Shown: positions 16,518-25,980 of the stretch, piece after piece | Layout: each line of letters opens with the position of its first letter | How positions within the stretch are numbered: the stretch's first letter is position 1 | Notes under the pieces: model-generated | The model's input: the letters and a program-made list of their open reading frames with translations, nothing else | Database searches by the model: none | Told to the model about the DNA's origin: nothing | From: Phenylobacterium sp. | Lineage (GTDB): Bacteria; Pseudomonadota; Alphaproteobacteria; Caulobacterales; Caulobacteraceae | Assembly: GCF_030680185.1 (NCBI RefSeq) | Contig: NZ_JAUXVZ010000056.1 | Coordinates: 1 to 64,000, forward strand | Length of the DNA: 64,000 nt | Direction: 5' to 3' | Position numbers and translations under genes: made by a program

Positions 16518-18461
16518 ATGAAGCGTCTGATCCTGTCCGCCTGCGCCGCCGCCCTGCTGTTCGGCGCCGCCCCCGCCCTGGCCCAGGTCGGTACCCCGGC
16601 CCTGGATCGACCGCTGGCTCCGATCCCCGCCCCGCGCGACGTGGCCTATCCGGGGGTCATCACCCTCGAGATGGACGCCACCGATATCGACCGGCGCATC
16701 GTCTCGGTGAAGCAGACCATCCCCGTCACCGGTCCCGGCCCGCTGATCCTGCTCTATCCGCAGTGGATCCCCGGCAACCACGGCCCGGTCGGCCCGGTCG
16801 ACGACATCGCCCAGCTGCACATCACCGCCGACGGCCAGGAACTGCGCTGGGTGCGCAATACCGTCCGCACCAACGCCTTCGAGGTCGAGGTCCCGGCCGG
16901 CGCGACCGCGGTCGAGGTCGCCTTCAAATGGCTGACCCCGATCGACTCCCCCCAGGGCCGGGTCGTCATCACCGACGAGATGCTCAACATTCAGTGGGAA
17001 AAGGCCATCCTCTATCCGGCCGGCTACTACTCACGGCAGATCACGGTCCAGCCGACCCTGCGCCTGCCGCTCGGCTGGCAGTATGGCGCGGCCCTCGACA
17101 CCGTCTCCTTCCAGAACGGCGTGGCGGTCTTCGCCCCCATCACCCTTGAACATCTGGCCGACAGCCCGGTCTTCGCCGGAGCCCACTATCGCCAGATCGA
17201 CCTCGATCCGGGCGGCCGTTCGCCGGTGCGGCTCAACATCGTCGCCGACAGCGCCGCCATGCTGGCCGCGACCGACGAACACATCGAGCGGCATCGCGAA
17301 CTGGTCCGCCAGGCCGACCGCCTGTACGGCGCGCGCCACTTCAACCACTACGACTTCCTGCTCGCCGTCACCGACCGGCTGGGCGGCATCGGGCTGGAGC
17401 ATCACCGCTCGTCCGAGAACAGCGTCGACACCCGCTACTTCACGGCCCCGTCCTCGACCCTCGCCGACCGCGACCTGCTCGGCCACGAATACACCCACTC
17501 CTGGAACGGCAAATGGCGCCGCCCCGCCGACCAGCTGACCCCCACGCTCAACGAGCCGCTGCAGAACTCCCTGCTCTGGGTCTATGAGGGCCAGACCCAG
17601 TACTGGGGCCTCGTCCTCACCGCCCGCGCCGGGCTGATGAGCAAACAGCAGGCGCTGGACGTCTTCGCCAACACCGCCGCCACCTATGCCGACGACAATC
17701 CCGGCCGCGCATGGCGCGCCCTGCAGGACACCACCAACGATCCGATCATCGTCCAGCGCCGTCCCCAGCCGTGGGGCACGGTCCAGCGCGGCGAGGACTA
17801 TTATCGCGAAGGGGCCATGATCTGGCTCGACGCCGACACCCTGATCCGCGAACAGTCGAACGGCCGCCGCTCGCTGGACGATTTCGCCAAGGCCTTCTTC
17901 GGCGTCCAGGACGGCGACTGGGACCCGGCCCCCTACACCTTCGCCGATGTGGCCTCGACGCTCGAAGGCGTCCAGACCGGCGACTGGGCCGGCTTCCTGC
18001 GCACCCGGCTCGACGCCGTCGGTCCCGATGCGCAGGGCCCGCTGGGCGGGCTTGAGCGTGGCGGCTACCGCCTCGCCTGGGGCACCACCCCCAACGGCTA
18101 TTCCCGCGCCCTCAACACCGAACTGGGCCGCGTCGACTTCGCCTGGTCCCTGGGTCTCAGCCTCAACACCTCCAACCGCGTCACCGCCGTGCGCTGGGGC
18201 TCGCCCGCCTTCGAGGCCGGCCTGACCTCGGGCTGGGAGGTCGTGGCCGTCAACGGTCACGCCGCCAGCGCCACCGCCATCGCCGAGGCCATCACCGCCT
18301 CGGCCGGCAATACGACCCCGATCGAGATGATGCTGAAGAAGGGCGACCGCTTCCGCACCATCCGCTTCGCCTATCACGGCGGCCTGCGCTACCCGCGCCT
18401 CGAACGTATCGAGGGCACCCCCGACCGTCTCGGCGACATCCTCGCCCCGCGTCGCCGTTGA
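16518..18461 (+). CDS. M61-family metallopeptidase with PDZ domain, copy 1
   Basis: The 647-aa product starts at the ATG that begins the signal peptide MKRLILSACAAALLFGAAPA; the frame is open upstream to 16455, but that part lacks export character. The zinc motif HEYTH is at residues 323-327, followed by SWNGKWRRP. A downstream WVYEGQTQYWG can give the third zinc ligand. The C-terminal region has a PDZ-like fold ahead of the final GGLRYPRLERIEGTPDRL. M61 enzymes are glycyl aminopeptidases acting in the periplasm. The next gene is a close paralogue 17 nt downstream, which points to tandem duplication within one operon. Confidence 0.92.
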   Translation: MKRLILSACAAALLFGAAPALAQVGTPALDRPLAPIPAPRDVAYPGVITLEMDATDIDRRIVSVKQTIPVTGPGPLILLYPQWIPGNHGPVGPVDDIAQLHITADGQELRWVRNTVRTNAFEVEVPAGATAVEVAFKWLTPIDSPQGRVVITDEMLNIQWEKAILYPAGYYSRQITVQPTLRLPLGWQYGAALDTVSFQNGVAVFAPITLEHLADSPVFAGAHYRQIDLDPGGRSPVRLNIVADSAAMLAATDEHIERHRELVRQADRLYGARHFNHYDFLLAVTDRLGGIGLEHHRSSENSVDTRYFTAPSSTLADRDLLGHEYTHSWNGKWRRPADQLTPTLNEPLQNSLLWVYEGQTQYWGLVLTARAGLMSKQQALDVFANTAATYADDNPGRAWRALQDTTNDPIIVQRRPQPWGTVQRGEDYYREGAMIWLDADTLIREQSNGRRSLDDFAKAFFGVQDGDWDPAPYTFADVASTLEGVQTGDWAGFLRTRLDAVGPDAQGPLGGLERGGYRLAWGTTPNGYSRALNTELGRVDFAWSLGLSLNTSNRVTAVRWGSPAFEAGLTSGWEVVAVNGHAASATAIAEAITASAGNTTPIEMMLKKGDRFRTIRFAYHGGLRYPRLERIEGTPDRLGDILAPRRR

Positions 18462-18478
18462 TCGTGAGGGACACCAAG

Positions 18479-20434
18479 ATGATCCGCACCGCCGCCCTCG
18501 CCCTGCTGCTGACCTCGGCCGCCCTGCCGGCCCTGGCCCAGACATCCCAGGCGCAAACGCCCCTGCCCGCCCCGACCAGCCTGCCGCGCCCCCTGCCGGC
18601 CATCCCCGCGCCGCAGGACCGCGACTATCCGGGCGTCATCGGCATCCGCGTCGACCTCACCGACCTCGACCACAAGGTCATCCGGGTGCGCCAGACCGTG
18701 CCGGTCAGCGCCGGCCCGCTGGTGCTGCAGTATCCGAAATTCATCCCCGGCAACCACGCCGACACCGGCCCGATCCAGCTGATCTCCGGCCTGACCGTCA
18801 GCGGTGGCGGGGCGCGCATCGAATGGGTCCGCGACACCGTCGACCCGCACGCCTTCCACCTCGACATCCCGGCGGGCGTGACGGAGATCGAGCTCGGTTT
18901 CGAATGGCTGACCCAGCCCGACAACGCCGTCTGGCGCGTGGTCATGACCTCCGAGATGGTCAATCTGCAGTGGGAGAAGGCCCTGCTCTATCCGGCCGGC
19001 TATGCCCACAGCCGTATCACCTTCGCCCCCTCCGTCGTCCTGCCCGCGGGCTGGCAGTATGGCGTGGCCCTGACCACCACCGGCCGCGACGGCGACGTGG
19101 CCACCTTCGCCCCGATCTCCCTCGAGCACCTGGCCGACAGTCCGATGTTCGCCGGGGCCCACTATCGCCGCGTCGACCTCGATCCGGGCGGCCGGTCGCC
19201 GGTCCACCTCAACATCGTCGGCGACACCGCCGCCTCGGTGAACGCCACGCCGGAATGGATCGCGAAATACGAGGCCCTCGTCGACCAGGCCGACCGGCTG
19301 TTCGGGGCCCGCCACTTCGACCACTATGAGTTCCTGCTGGGGATGACCTCGAAGATGGGCGGCATCGGCCTCGAGCATCACCGCTCGTCCGAGAACACCG
19401 CCGCCCCCGACTATTTCTCCACCGCCAACCCGTCCTACGGCACCCGCGGCCTGCTCCCGCATGAGTACGTCCACAGCTGGAACGGAAAATTCCGTCGCCC
19501 TTCAGACGAATACGTGCCGAACTTCAACGTCCCTACGCAGAACAGCCTGATGTGGGTCTATGAAGGTCAGACCGAATACTGGGGCGATGTCCTGACCCCC
19601 CGCTCCGGCCTCGGCACGGTCGAGGAGGCGGTGATCAACCTCGCCGAGGTGGCCGGCTTCTACGACCAGCAGCCCGGTCGCCAGTGGCGCGCCCTGCAGG
19701 ACGTCACCAACCACAATCTGCTCGGCTACCGCACCACCAACCCCTGGGGCTCGTGGATGCGCGGCACCGGCGACTACTACCGCGAAGCCTTGCTGATCTG
19801 GCTCGACGCCGACACCCTGATCCGCGAGGCCACCCGCGAGCGCAAGTCGCTGGATGATTTCGCCAGGGCCTTCTACGGCGTCGAGGACGGCGTCTGGGAG
19901 GCGCGGCCCTACACCTTCGACGACGTCGTCTCGCATCTGAACGCGGTCCACCCCCACGACTGGGCCACCTTCCTGCGCAGCCGACTCGACGCGGTCGGGC
20001 CCGAGGCCCGCGCGCCGCTGGACGGCCTCGCCCGCGCCGGCTGGCAACTGACCTGGGTCGACAGCCTGACCGCGGTCGAAAAGCGGTTGATGGGCGGCTG
20101 GGCCAGTGATTTCCAGTATTCGCTCGGCTTCAGCCTGGGGGGCAACAATCGCATCAGCGGCGTGCGCTGGGGCGGGCTGGCCTTCGAACAGGGTCTGGGG
20201 GCCGGCTGGGATCTGGTCGCCGTCGGTGATCGCGTCGCCTCATCCGCCGCCCTGCGCGAGGCCGTCACCGCCGCGAAGAACCGATCCGACCCCATCGTCC
20301 TCGTGGTCAAACGTGGCGATGAGTTCCGCACCGTGTCCTTCGACTACCACGGCGGCCTGCGCTACCCGCGCCTGGTCCGCATCGAGGGCACCCGCGACCG
20401 CCTCGCCGACATCTTCGCGCCCCGCCGGCGGTAG
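18479..20434 (+). CDS. M61-family metallopeptidase with PDZ domain, copy 2
   Basis: The 651-aa product begins at an ATG preceded by GTGAGGG and has a signal peptide MIRTAALALLLTSAALPALA. The zinc motif HEYVH is at residues 328-332. It shares long conserved blocks with copy 1, such as GGIGLEHHRSSEN, LLYPAGY and the C-terminal FRTVSFDYHGGLRYPRL. Substrate range may differ between the two, since the segments around the active site differ (for instance FSTANPSYGTRGLLP here). It is translated right after copy 1, probably from the same mRNA. Confidence 0.92.
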   Translation: MIRTAALALLLTSAALPALAQTSQAQTPLPAPTSLPRPLPAIPAPQDRDYPGVIGIRVDLTDLDHKVIRVRQTVPVSAGPLVLQYPKFIPGNHADTGPIQLISGLTVSGGGARIEWVRDTVDPHAFHLDIPAGVTEIELGFEWLTQPDNAVWRVVMTSEMVNLQWEKALLYPAGYAHSRITFAPSVVLPAGWQYGVALTTTGRDGDVATFAPISLEHLADSPMFAGAHYRRVDLDPGGRSPVHLNIVGDTAASVNATPEWIAKYEALVDQADRLFGARHFDHYEFLLGMTSKMGGIGLEHHRSSENTAAPDYFSTANPSYGTRGLLPHEYVHSWNGKFRRPSDEYVPNFNVPTQNSLMWVYEGQTEYWGDVLTPRSGLGTVEEAVINLAEVAGFYDQQPGRQWRALQDVTNHNLLGYRTTNPWGSWMRGTGDYYREALLIWLDADTLIREATRERKSLDDFARAFYGVEDGVWEARPYTFDDVVSHLNAVHPHDWATFLRSRLDAVGPEARAPLDGLARAGWQLTWVDSLTAVEKRLMGGWASDFQYSLGFSLGGNNRISGVRWGGLAFEQGLGAGWDLVAVGDRVASSAALREAVTAAKNRSDPIVLVVKRGDEFRTVSFDYHGGLRYPRLVRIEGTRDRLADIFAPRRR

Positions 20435-20437
20435 GGA

Positions 20438-20833
20438 TCAGCCGTTGCCCAGGTCCCAGCACACCTGGGGCTTGGGTTGGGTGCGCATTTCGTTCACCAG
20501 CGCCGAGCATTGCGTCCGCGCTTCCTCCGGCGTCAGCGCCTGGAGGGTCCAACGCAGGTCGCGCAGTTCGGTCCGCAGGGCCTCGTGGTCGATCGGCCGG
20601 TTCACCCGCTCGCCACACGTCGCCATGTCCATCTTCAGCGACGCCATCTCGACGCAGGGCAACGGCAGGTCGCCGATGATCTCGCGGGCCCTGACGGCCG
20701 TCATCGGCAGGTCGGGCGATGGCGGCGATGGCGGCCCCGCCGGAACGGGCGGCGGCGCTTCGGCGGCCGGTTCTCCGCAGCCGGTCAGCCCGAACAGGAC
20801 GGCCATGGCCAGGGCGGTGATTCTGATGGACAT
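20438..20833 (-). CDS. Small lipoprotein of unknown function
   Basis: From the ATG at 20833, preceded by GGGAGGG, the product is 131 aa. It has the signal MSIRITALAMAVLFGLTGCG with lipobox LTGC, and a Pro-rich linker follows. The mature domain contains four cysteines that may form two disulphides (LPCVEM, ATCGE, TQCSA, QVCWD). The frame is open to 20893, but upstream residues do not look like protein. It is convergent with the second M61 gene. Function is unknown. Confidence 0.75.
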   Translation of the reverse strand: MSIRITALAMAVLFGLTGCGEPAAEAPPPVPAGPPSPPSPDLPMTAVRAREIIGDLPLPCVEMASLKMDMATCGERVNRPIDHEALRTELRDLRWTLQALTPEEARTQCSALVNEMRTQPKPQVCWDLGNG

Positions 20834-20895
20834 GGGTTCCCTCCCGTTGTCCGCACATCCCGACACAACCAACCGCCCCTGTCCATTCCGCACAG

Positions 20896-20927
20896 AAAAA
20901 CGGGCCGGGGATCGCTCCCCGGCCCGT
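20896..20927 (-). terminator. rplJL terminator
   Basis: On the minus strand an 11-bp GC-rich stem (20917-20927 with 20900-20910) with a 6-nt loop is followed by five T (20900-20896). It lies about 65 nt past the rplL stop, just before the small lipoprotein gene. Confidence 0.85.
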
Positions 20928-20949
20928 CTCTTCAGTTCAAATCCAGATC

Positions 20950-20979
20950 GCCCTCAAGCAGCGCGAAGCGCGTTAGGGC
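20950..20979. repeat. Two-stem hairpin element, copy 2 (short form)
   Basis: The outer stem GCCCT (20950-20954) pairs with AGGGC (20975-20979). CAAGCA follows the first arm, GTT precedes the second, and an inner GCGC-GAA-GCGC hairpin lies between. The outer stem differs from the other copies (GCGCT/AGCGC) by a compensatory pair change. It lies between the rplL stop and its terminator. Confidence 0.75.
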
Positions 20980-20991
20980 AAAAAGGGTTTC

Positions 20992-21375
20992 TTACTTGAT
21001 CTGCACCTTGGCGCCGGCTTCCGTCAGCTTCTTGGCGACTTCGTCGGCGTTCTGCTTGGAGACGTTCTCGACGACGTTCTGCGGAGCGCCTTCGACCAGG
21101 TCCTTGGCTTCCTTCAGACCGAGGTCCGAACGCACGCCACGGACTTCCTTGATGACGTTGATCTTCTTGTCGCCACCGTCCAGCAGGACGACGGTGAACT
21201 CGGTCTGCTCTTCAGCAGCTTCGGCCGGAGCGGCGGCGCCGCCACCGGCAGCGGCCATGGCGACCGGAGCAGCGGCGCTGACGCCCCACTTTTCTTCCAG
21301 CAGCTTGGACAGCTCGGCGGCTTCCAGGACGGACAGTTTCGACAGGTCTTCAACGATTTTGGCGAGATCGGCCAT
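20992..21375 (-). CDS. rplL: 50S ribosomal protein L7/L12
   Basis: The 127-aa product has the N-terminal dimerisation helix [20 protein letters not shown] and an Ala/Gly-rich hinge near residues 40-55. The C-terminal domain contains [20 protein letters not shown] and EGAPQNVVE. It forms the ribosomal stalk that recruits translation factors. It follows rplJ by 66 nt. Unlike the common arrangement, rpoB is not next; the 20438-20833 lipoprotein gene is. Confidence 0.98.
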   Translation of the reverse strand: MADLAKIVEDLSKLSVLEAAELSKLLEEKWGVSAAAPVAMAAAGGGAAAPAEAAEEQTEFTVVLLDGGDKKINVIKEVRGVRSDLGLKEAKDLVEGAPQNVVENVSKQNADEVAKKLTEAGAKVQIK

Positions 21376-21441
21376 GGGATGTTTCCTTCGGAGGATTGGG
21401 GTTCAGTAGAGAGTTTGCAGAGATGAAAGAGGCGGTTCCGC

Positions 21442-21957
21442 TTACGCGGCGTCCTTCGTGGCATAGGCGTTGAAAACGCGGGCCAGTTGGGCAGCCGGGG
21501 CCTGAACGACGCTGGCGATACGGGTCGCAGGCGTGTTGAGCAGGCCGAGGAACGAGGCGCGGATCTGATCCAGCGACGGCAGTTTGGAGAGAACCTCCAC
21601 GCCCTTCGCGTCCAGAACCTTGTCACCCATGAAGCCACCGAGGACGACGAACTTGTCGTTGGCCTTGGCATATTCAGCGGTGATCTTGGCGGCCGTCACC
21701 GCGTCGTCAGCATACGCGATGCCCACGGGACCCTTGAACAGGCCGTGGTATTCGCTGCCGTCAGCGGCTTCGAGCGCCTTGAGCGCCAGGCGGTTCTTGA
21801 CCACCTTGAACGTGCCGCCGGCAGTACGCAGGCGTCCACGCAGGTCTTCCATATCCGCAACGGTCAGACCCAGGTTGTGGGTCACGACCACGGCGCCCGC
21901 GTCGGCGAATACGCCTTTAAGCGTTTCGATCGACTCGGCTTTTTGAGCGCGGTCCAT
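21442..21957 (-). CDS. rplJ: 50S ribosomal protein L10
   Basis: The 171-aa product begins MDRAQKAESIETLKGVFADA and contains the conserved RGRLRTAGGTFKVVKNRLAL segment. L10 anchors the L7/L12 dimers to the ribosome. With L12 it classically represses translation of its own mRNA by binding the leader. The leader here would be about 270 nt if the promoter at 22231-22258 is used, long enough for such a site. rplK and rplA are not in the window. Confidence 0.98.
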   Translation of the reverse strand: MDRAQKAESIETLKGVFADAGAVVVTHNLGLTVADMEDLRGRLRTAGGTFKVVKNRLALKALEAADGSEYHGLFKGPVGIAYADDAVTAAKITAEYAKANDKFVVLGGFMGDKVLDAKGVEVLSKLPSLDQIRASFLGLLNTPATRIASVVQAPAAQLARVFNAYATKDAA

Positions 21958-22230
21958 TGCGGTCTCCAGTCTGTATTCGCCGCCGGGCTTATTCCCGACG
22001 ACGGATTGGCCAAAGCGCGTCGCATCGCTGCGAAGCGTTCAGGCCGGTCGAAATGTCCGAAGGAAGCTCAGATCCCCGACGCCCGGATACCGGAACGTCT
22101 GGCGTCGTCTGCATCCCCATCTCCCCACGGCACCAGAGGGCTCTCTGGCATTTATGGCCTGGGTGACCCCCACGCCCCGAAGTTCTCGGACAGGACCGCC
22201 GCGGCCGAAGCTGCGACGGAGAAGGCGCGC

Positions 22231-22258
22231 TCTATACACGCACGCGCGCAGAACTCAA
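22231..22258 (-). promoter_or_regulatory. Candidate rplJ promoter
   Basis: On the minus strand TTGAGT (22258-22253) is separated by 16 nt from TATAGA (22236-22231), a good sigma-70-type pair in GC-rich surroundings. The 21958-22230 stretch would be the untranslated leader of rplJL, where an L10 binding structure is expected. I see no gene in the 21958-22352 gap. Confidence 0.6.
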
Positions 22259-22352
22259 GCGTCCGCATGCCTGCACGGCCCCTGCACGATAAATCCTCGG
22301 GACACCGTCCCACATTCGGGGCAGGTTTGCCGCCGCATACTGGGGGGACTGC

Positions 22353-24200
22353 ATGACGGACGCTATCGAGGCCACCGGGCGCAACAGCCTTGGCCGCACC
22401 GGATCGCCGCTGCTGATCGTCTTCCGCCTGGCCATAGGCCTGTTCCAGGGCTTTGCCCTCTGGTGGCTGTTTCGCTCGGCATCACCCGGCAGCGATGGCA
22501 TGCACTGGCCCGCGACGGTCCCCGAGGTGTTCGCCCCCCTGGCCTTGATCCTCGTCATGATCCCGGTCGTGCTGCTGGCCGGCGTGGGCCGGATGCGCTG
22601 GACCACCCTGCTCCTGTGGGCACTGGGTGCCGTGGCCTTCCTCGCCCTGCTGGGATGGTACGGCGTGGCCAGCCAGGCCTCGGGCGAGTTCGAATCGGGG
22701 CGTTACCCGCCCTATCTGCCCTGGCCCATGCCCCTGTTCGCGGCCACCGCCCTGTTCATCGGCCACCATCTGGTCCTTCCGGCCGACATGGAACGCAAAT
22801 GGATCGCGGCCTTCCCGACCTATTTCGACACGGCCTGGAAGGCGGGGGTACAGCTGGCCCTGTCGATCGGCTTCACCGGCGCGCTGTGGATCCTGCTCTT
22901 CCTCGGCTCGGCCCTGTTCAAGGTGATCGGCCTCGACTTCCTGCAGGAGCTGATCGGCAAGGACTGGTTCTCCATTCCCGTGACCTGCGTCACCTTCGCC
23001 ACCGCCGTGCACCTGACCGACGTCCGCGACGGGCTGATCCGGGGGGTCCGCAGCGTCGTCCTGATGCTGCTGTCCTGGCTGCTGCTGCTCATGACCGTGC
23101 TGGCCGCCGGCTTCCTCGGGGCCCTGCCCTTCACCGGGCTCGAGGGTCTGTGGAACACCGGCAGCGCGACGGCGCTGGTGCTCTCGGCCGCCGCCGCCCT
23201 GATCATCCTCATCAACACCGCCTATCAGGATGGCCGCGCCGACAATCTGCCGCCCCTGATCCTGCGGGTCACGGTGCGGGTCGCCGCCGTCCTGCTGACG
23301 CCCCTGATCATCATCGCCTTCTGGGGTCTGGCCCTGCGCATCGGCCAGCATGGCCTGACCCCCGACCGCATCATCGCCTTCGCCTGCGCCGTCATCGGTG
23401 CCGCCTATGCCGGCGGCTACGGCTTCGCGGCCCTCAGCCCCTTCTGGCGCAAGGCCGCCGGCTGGATGGTGCCGCTGGAGCGGACCAATGTCTGGACCGC
23501 CGTGCTGGAGGTCGCCGTCATCCTCGCCCTGTTCAGCCCGATCGCCGACCCCGCCCGCCTTTCGGTGATAGATCAGGTCGCACGACTGGAGCGCGGCGCG
23601 GTCACGCCGGACAAATTCGACTACCGCTTCCTCCGCTTCCAGAGCGGCAGGTCAGGCGCCGCCGCACTGGCTCGGCTCACCCGCTCTTCCGACCCGGTGA
23701 TCGCCCGCAGCGCCCGCAACGTCCAGGCCGTCGAAAACCGCTGGGATGATACCGACATCGGTTCGCCCAACCGGGAACCGGACTATGAAATCGCCCCCGC
23801 GGGCGCGGCGCTGCCGCCGGGCTTCGCCATTGCGGTCCCGCCGACCGACGAACGGGCGCAATGCGCCGGCGCGGCCCGTTGCGTGGCCCGCGCCATGGAC
23901 ATCAACGGTGACGGCGCGCCGGAAGTGCTCGTGGCCAACGACTGGACCATACAGTTGTGGACCCGCGACGCCGCCGGAGCCTGGTCGAAGACCGGCCATT
24001 GGCTGCCGAACCGCTGCCGGGGCCCGAACCGTCCCGGTCGCCTGAACCTGCGCGACGCCTTGCGCAAGGATGAGGCGCGGCCCGTCCCGCCCGCCTGGCC
24101 GGACCTTATGGTCGATGGCGTGCCTGCGGTGCCGCTCGAACGCAATCTCGACTGCGACCTGGCTGTGGAAGCGATCGAGCCGGTGCCCGCCCCCCGTTAA
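22353..24200 (+). CDS. DUF4153 polytopic membrane protein
   Basis: The 615-aa product has about ten to twelve hydrophobic segments in its first 400 residues. A soluble C-terminal part (residues about 400-615) follows. The segment WMVPLERTNVWTAVLEVAVI and the overall layout match what I know as the DUF4153 family, whose function is not established. Membership is from memory. It is divergent from rplJ and stands alone. Confidence 0.75.
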   Translation: MTDAIEATGRNSLGRTGSPLLIVFRLAIGLFQGFALWWLFRSASPGSDGMHWPATVPEVFAPLALILVMIPVVLLAGVGRMRWTTLLLWALGAVAFLALLGWYGVASQASGEFESGRYPPYLPWPMPLFAATALFIGHHLVLPADMERKWIAAFPTYFDTAWKAGVQLALSIGFTGALWILLFLGSALFKVIGLDFLQELIGKDWFSIPVTCVTFATAVHLTDVRDGLIRGVRSVVLMLLSWLLLLMTVLAAGFLGALPFTGLEGLWNTGSATALVLSAAAALIILINTAYQDGRADNLPPLILRVTVRVAAVLLTPLIIIAFWGLALRIGQHGLTPDRIIAFACAVIGAAYAGGYGFAALSPFWRKAAGWMVPLERTNVWTAVLEVAVILALFSPIADPARLSVIDQVARLERGAVTPDKFDYRFLRFQSGRSGAAALARLTRSSDPVIARSARNVQAVENRWDDTDIGSPNREPDYEIAPAGAALPPGFAIAVPPTDERAQCAGAARCVARAMDINGDGAPEVLVANDWTIQLWTRDAAGAWSKTGHWLPNRCRGPNRPGRLNLRDALRKDEARPVPPAWPDLMVDGVPAVPLERNLDCDLAVEAIEPVPAPR

Positions 24201-24322
24201 CCCCGTACTCACCCTGCCCCCCAACCCGATCTTCACCTTGTGAGGGTTAAAACGTCCCGGAATGAGCCAGTCCCGCTGCAATGAGGACCGGCCAGCAATC
24301 GTGATGTTGAAGGGGCTGCCCC

Positions 24323-25795
<1,473 letters not shown>

Positions 25796-25980
25796 GGTTT
25801 TCCGGCAACGCCACGGCGAAGCCCGGAATCTGACCAAAAGTTCATTGGCCAGTCGACCGGTCAACCCCGAAGAGAGGCGAACGCTTTCCGCGTACTCAAC
25901 CTTTGGTTTCCGCGCTGAAATGCGACGGAAATCTCTGGCGGGTCCGTTGCAAGGCTAGATTCTCCCCGGGACCCGTTCGC

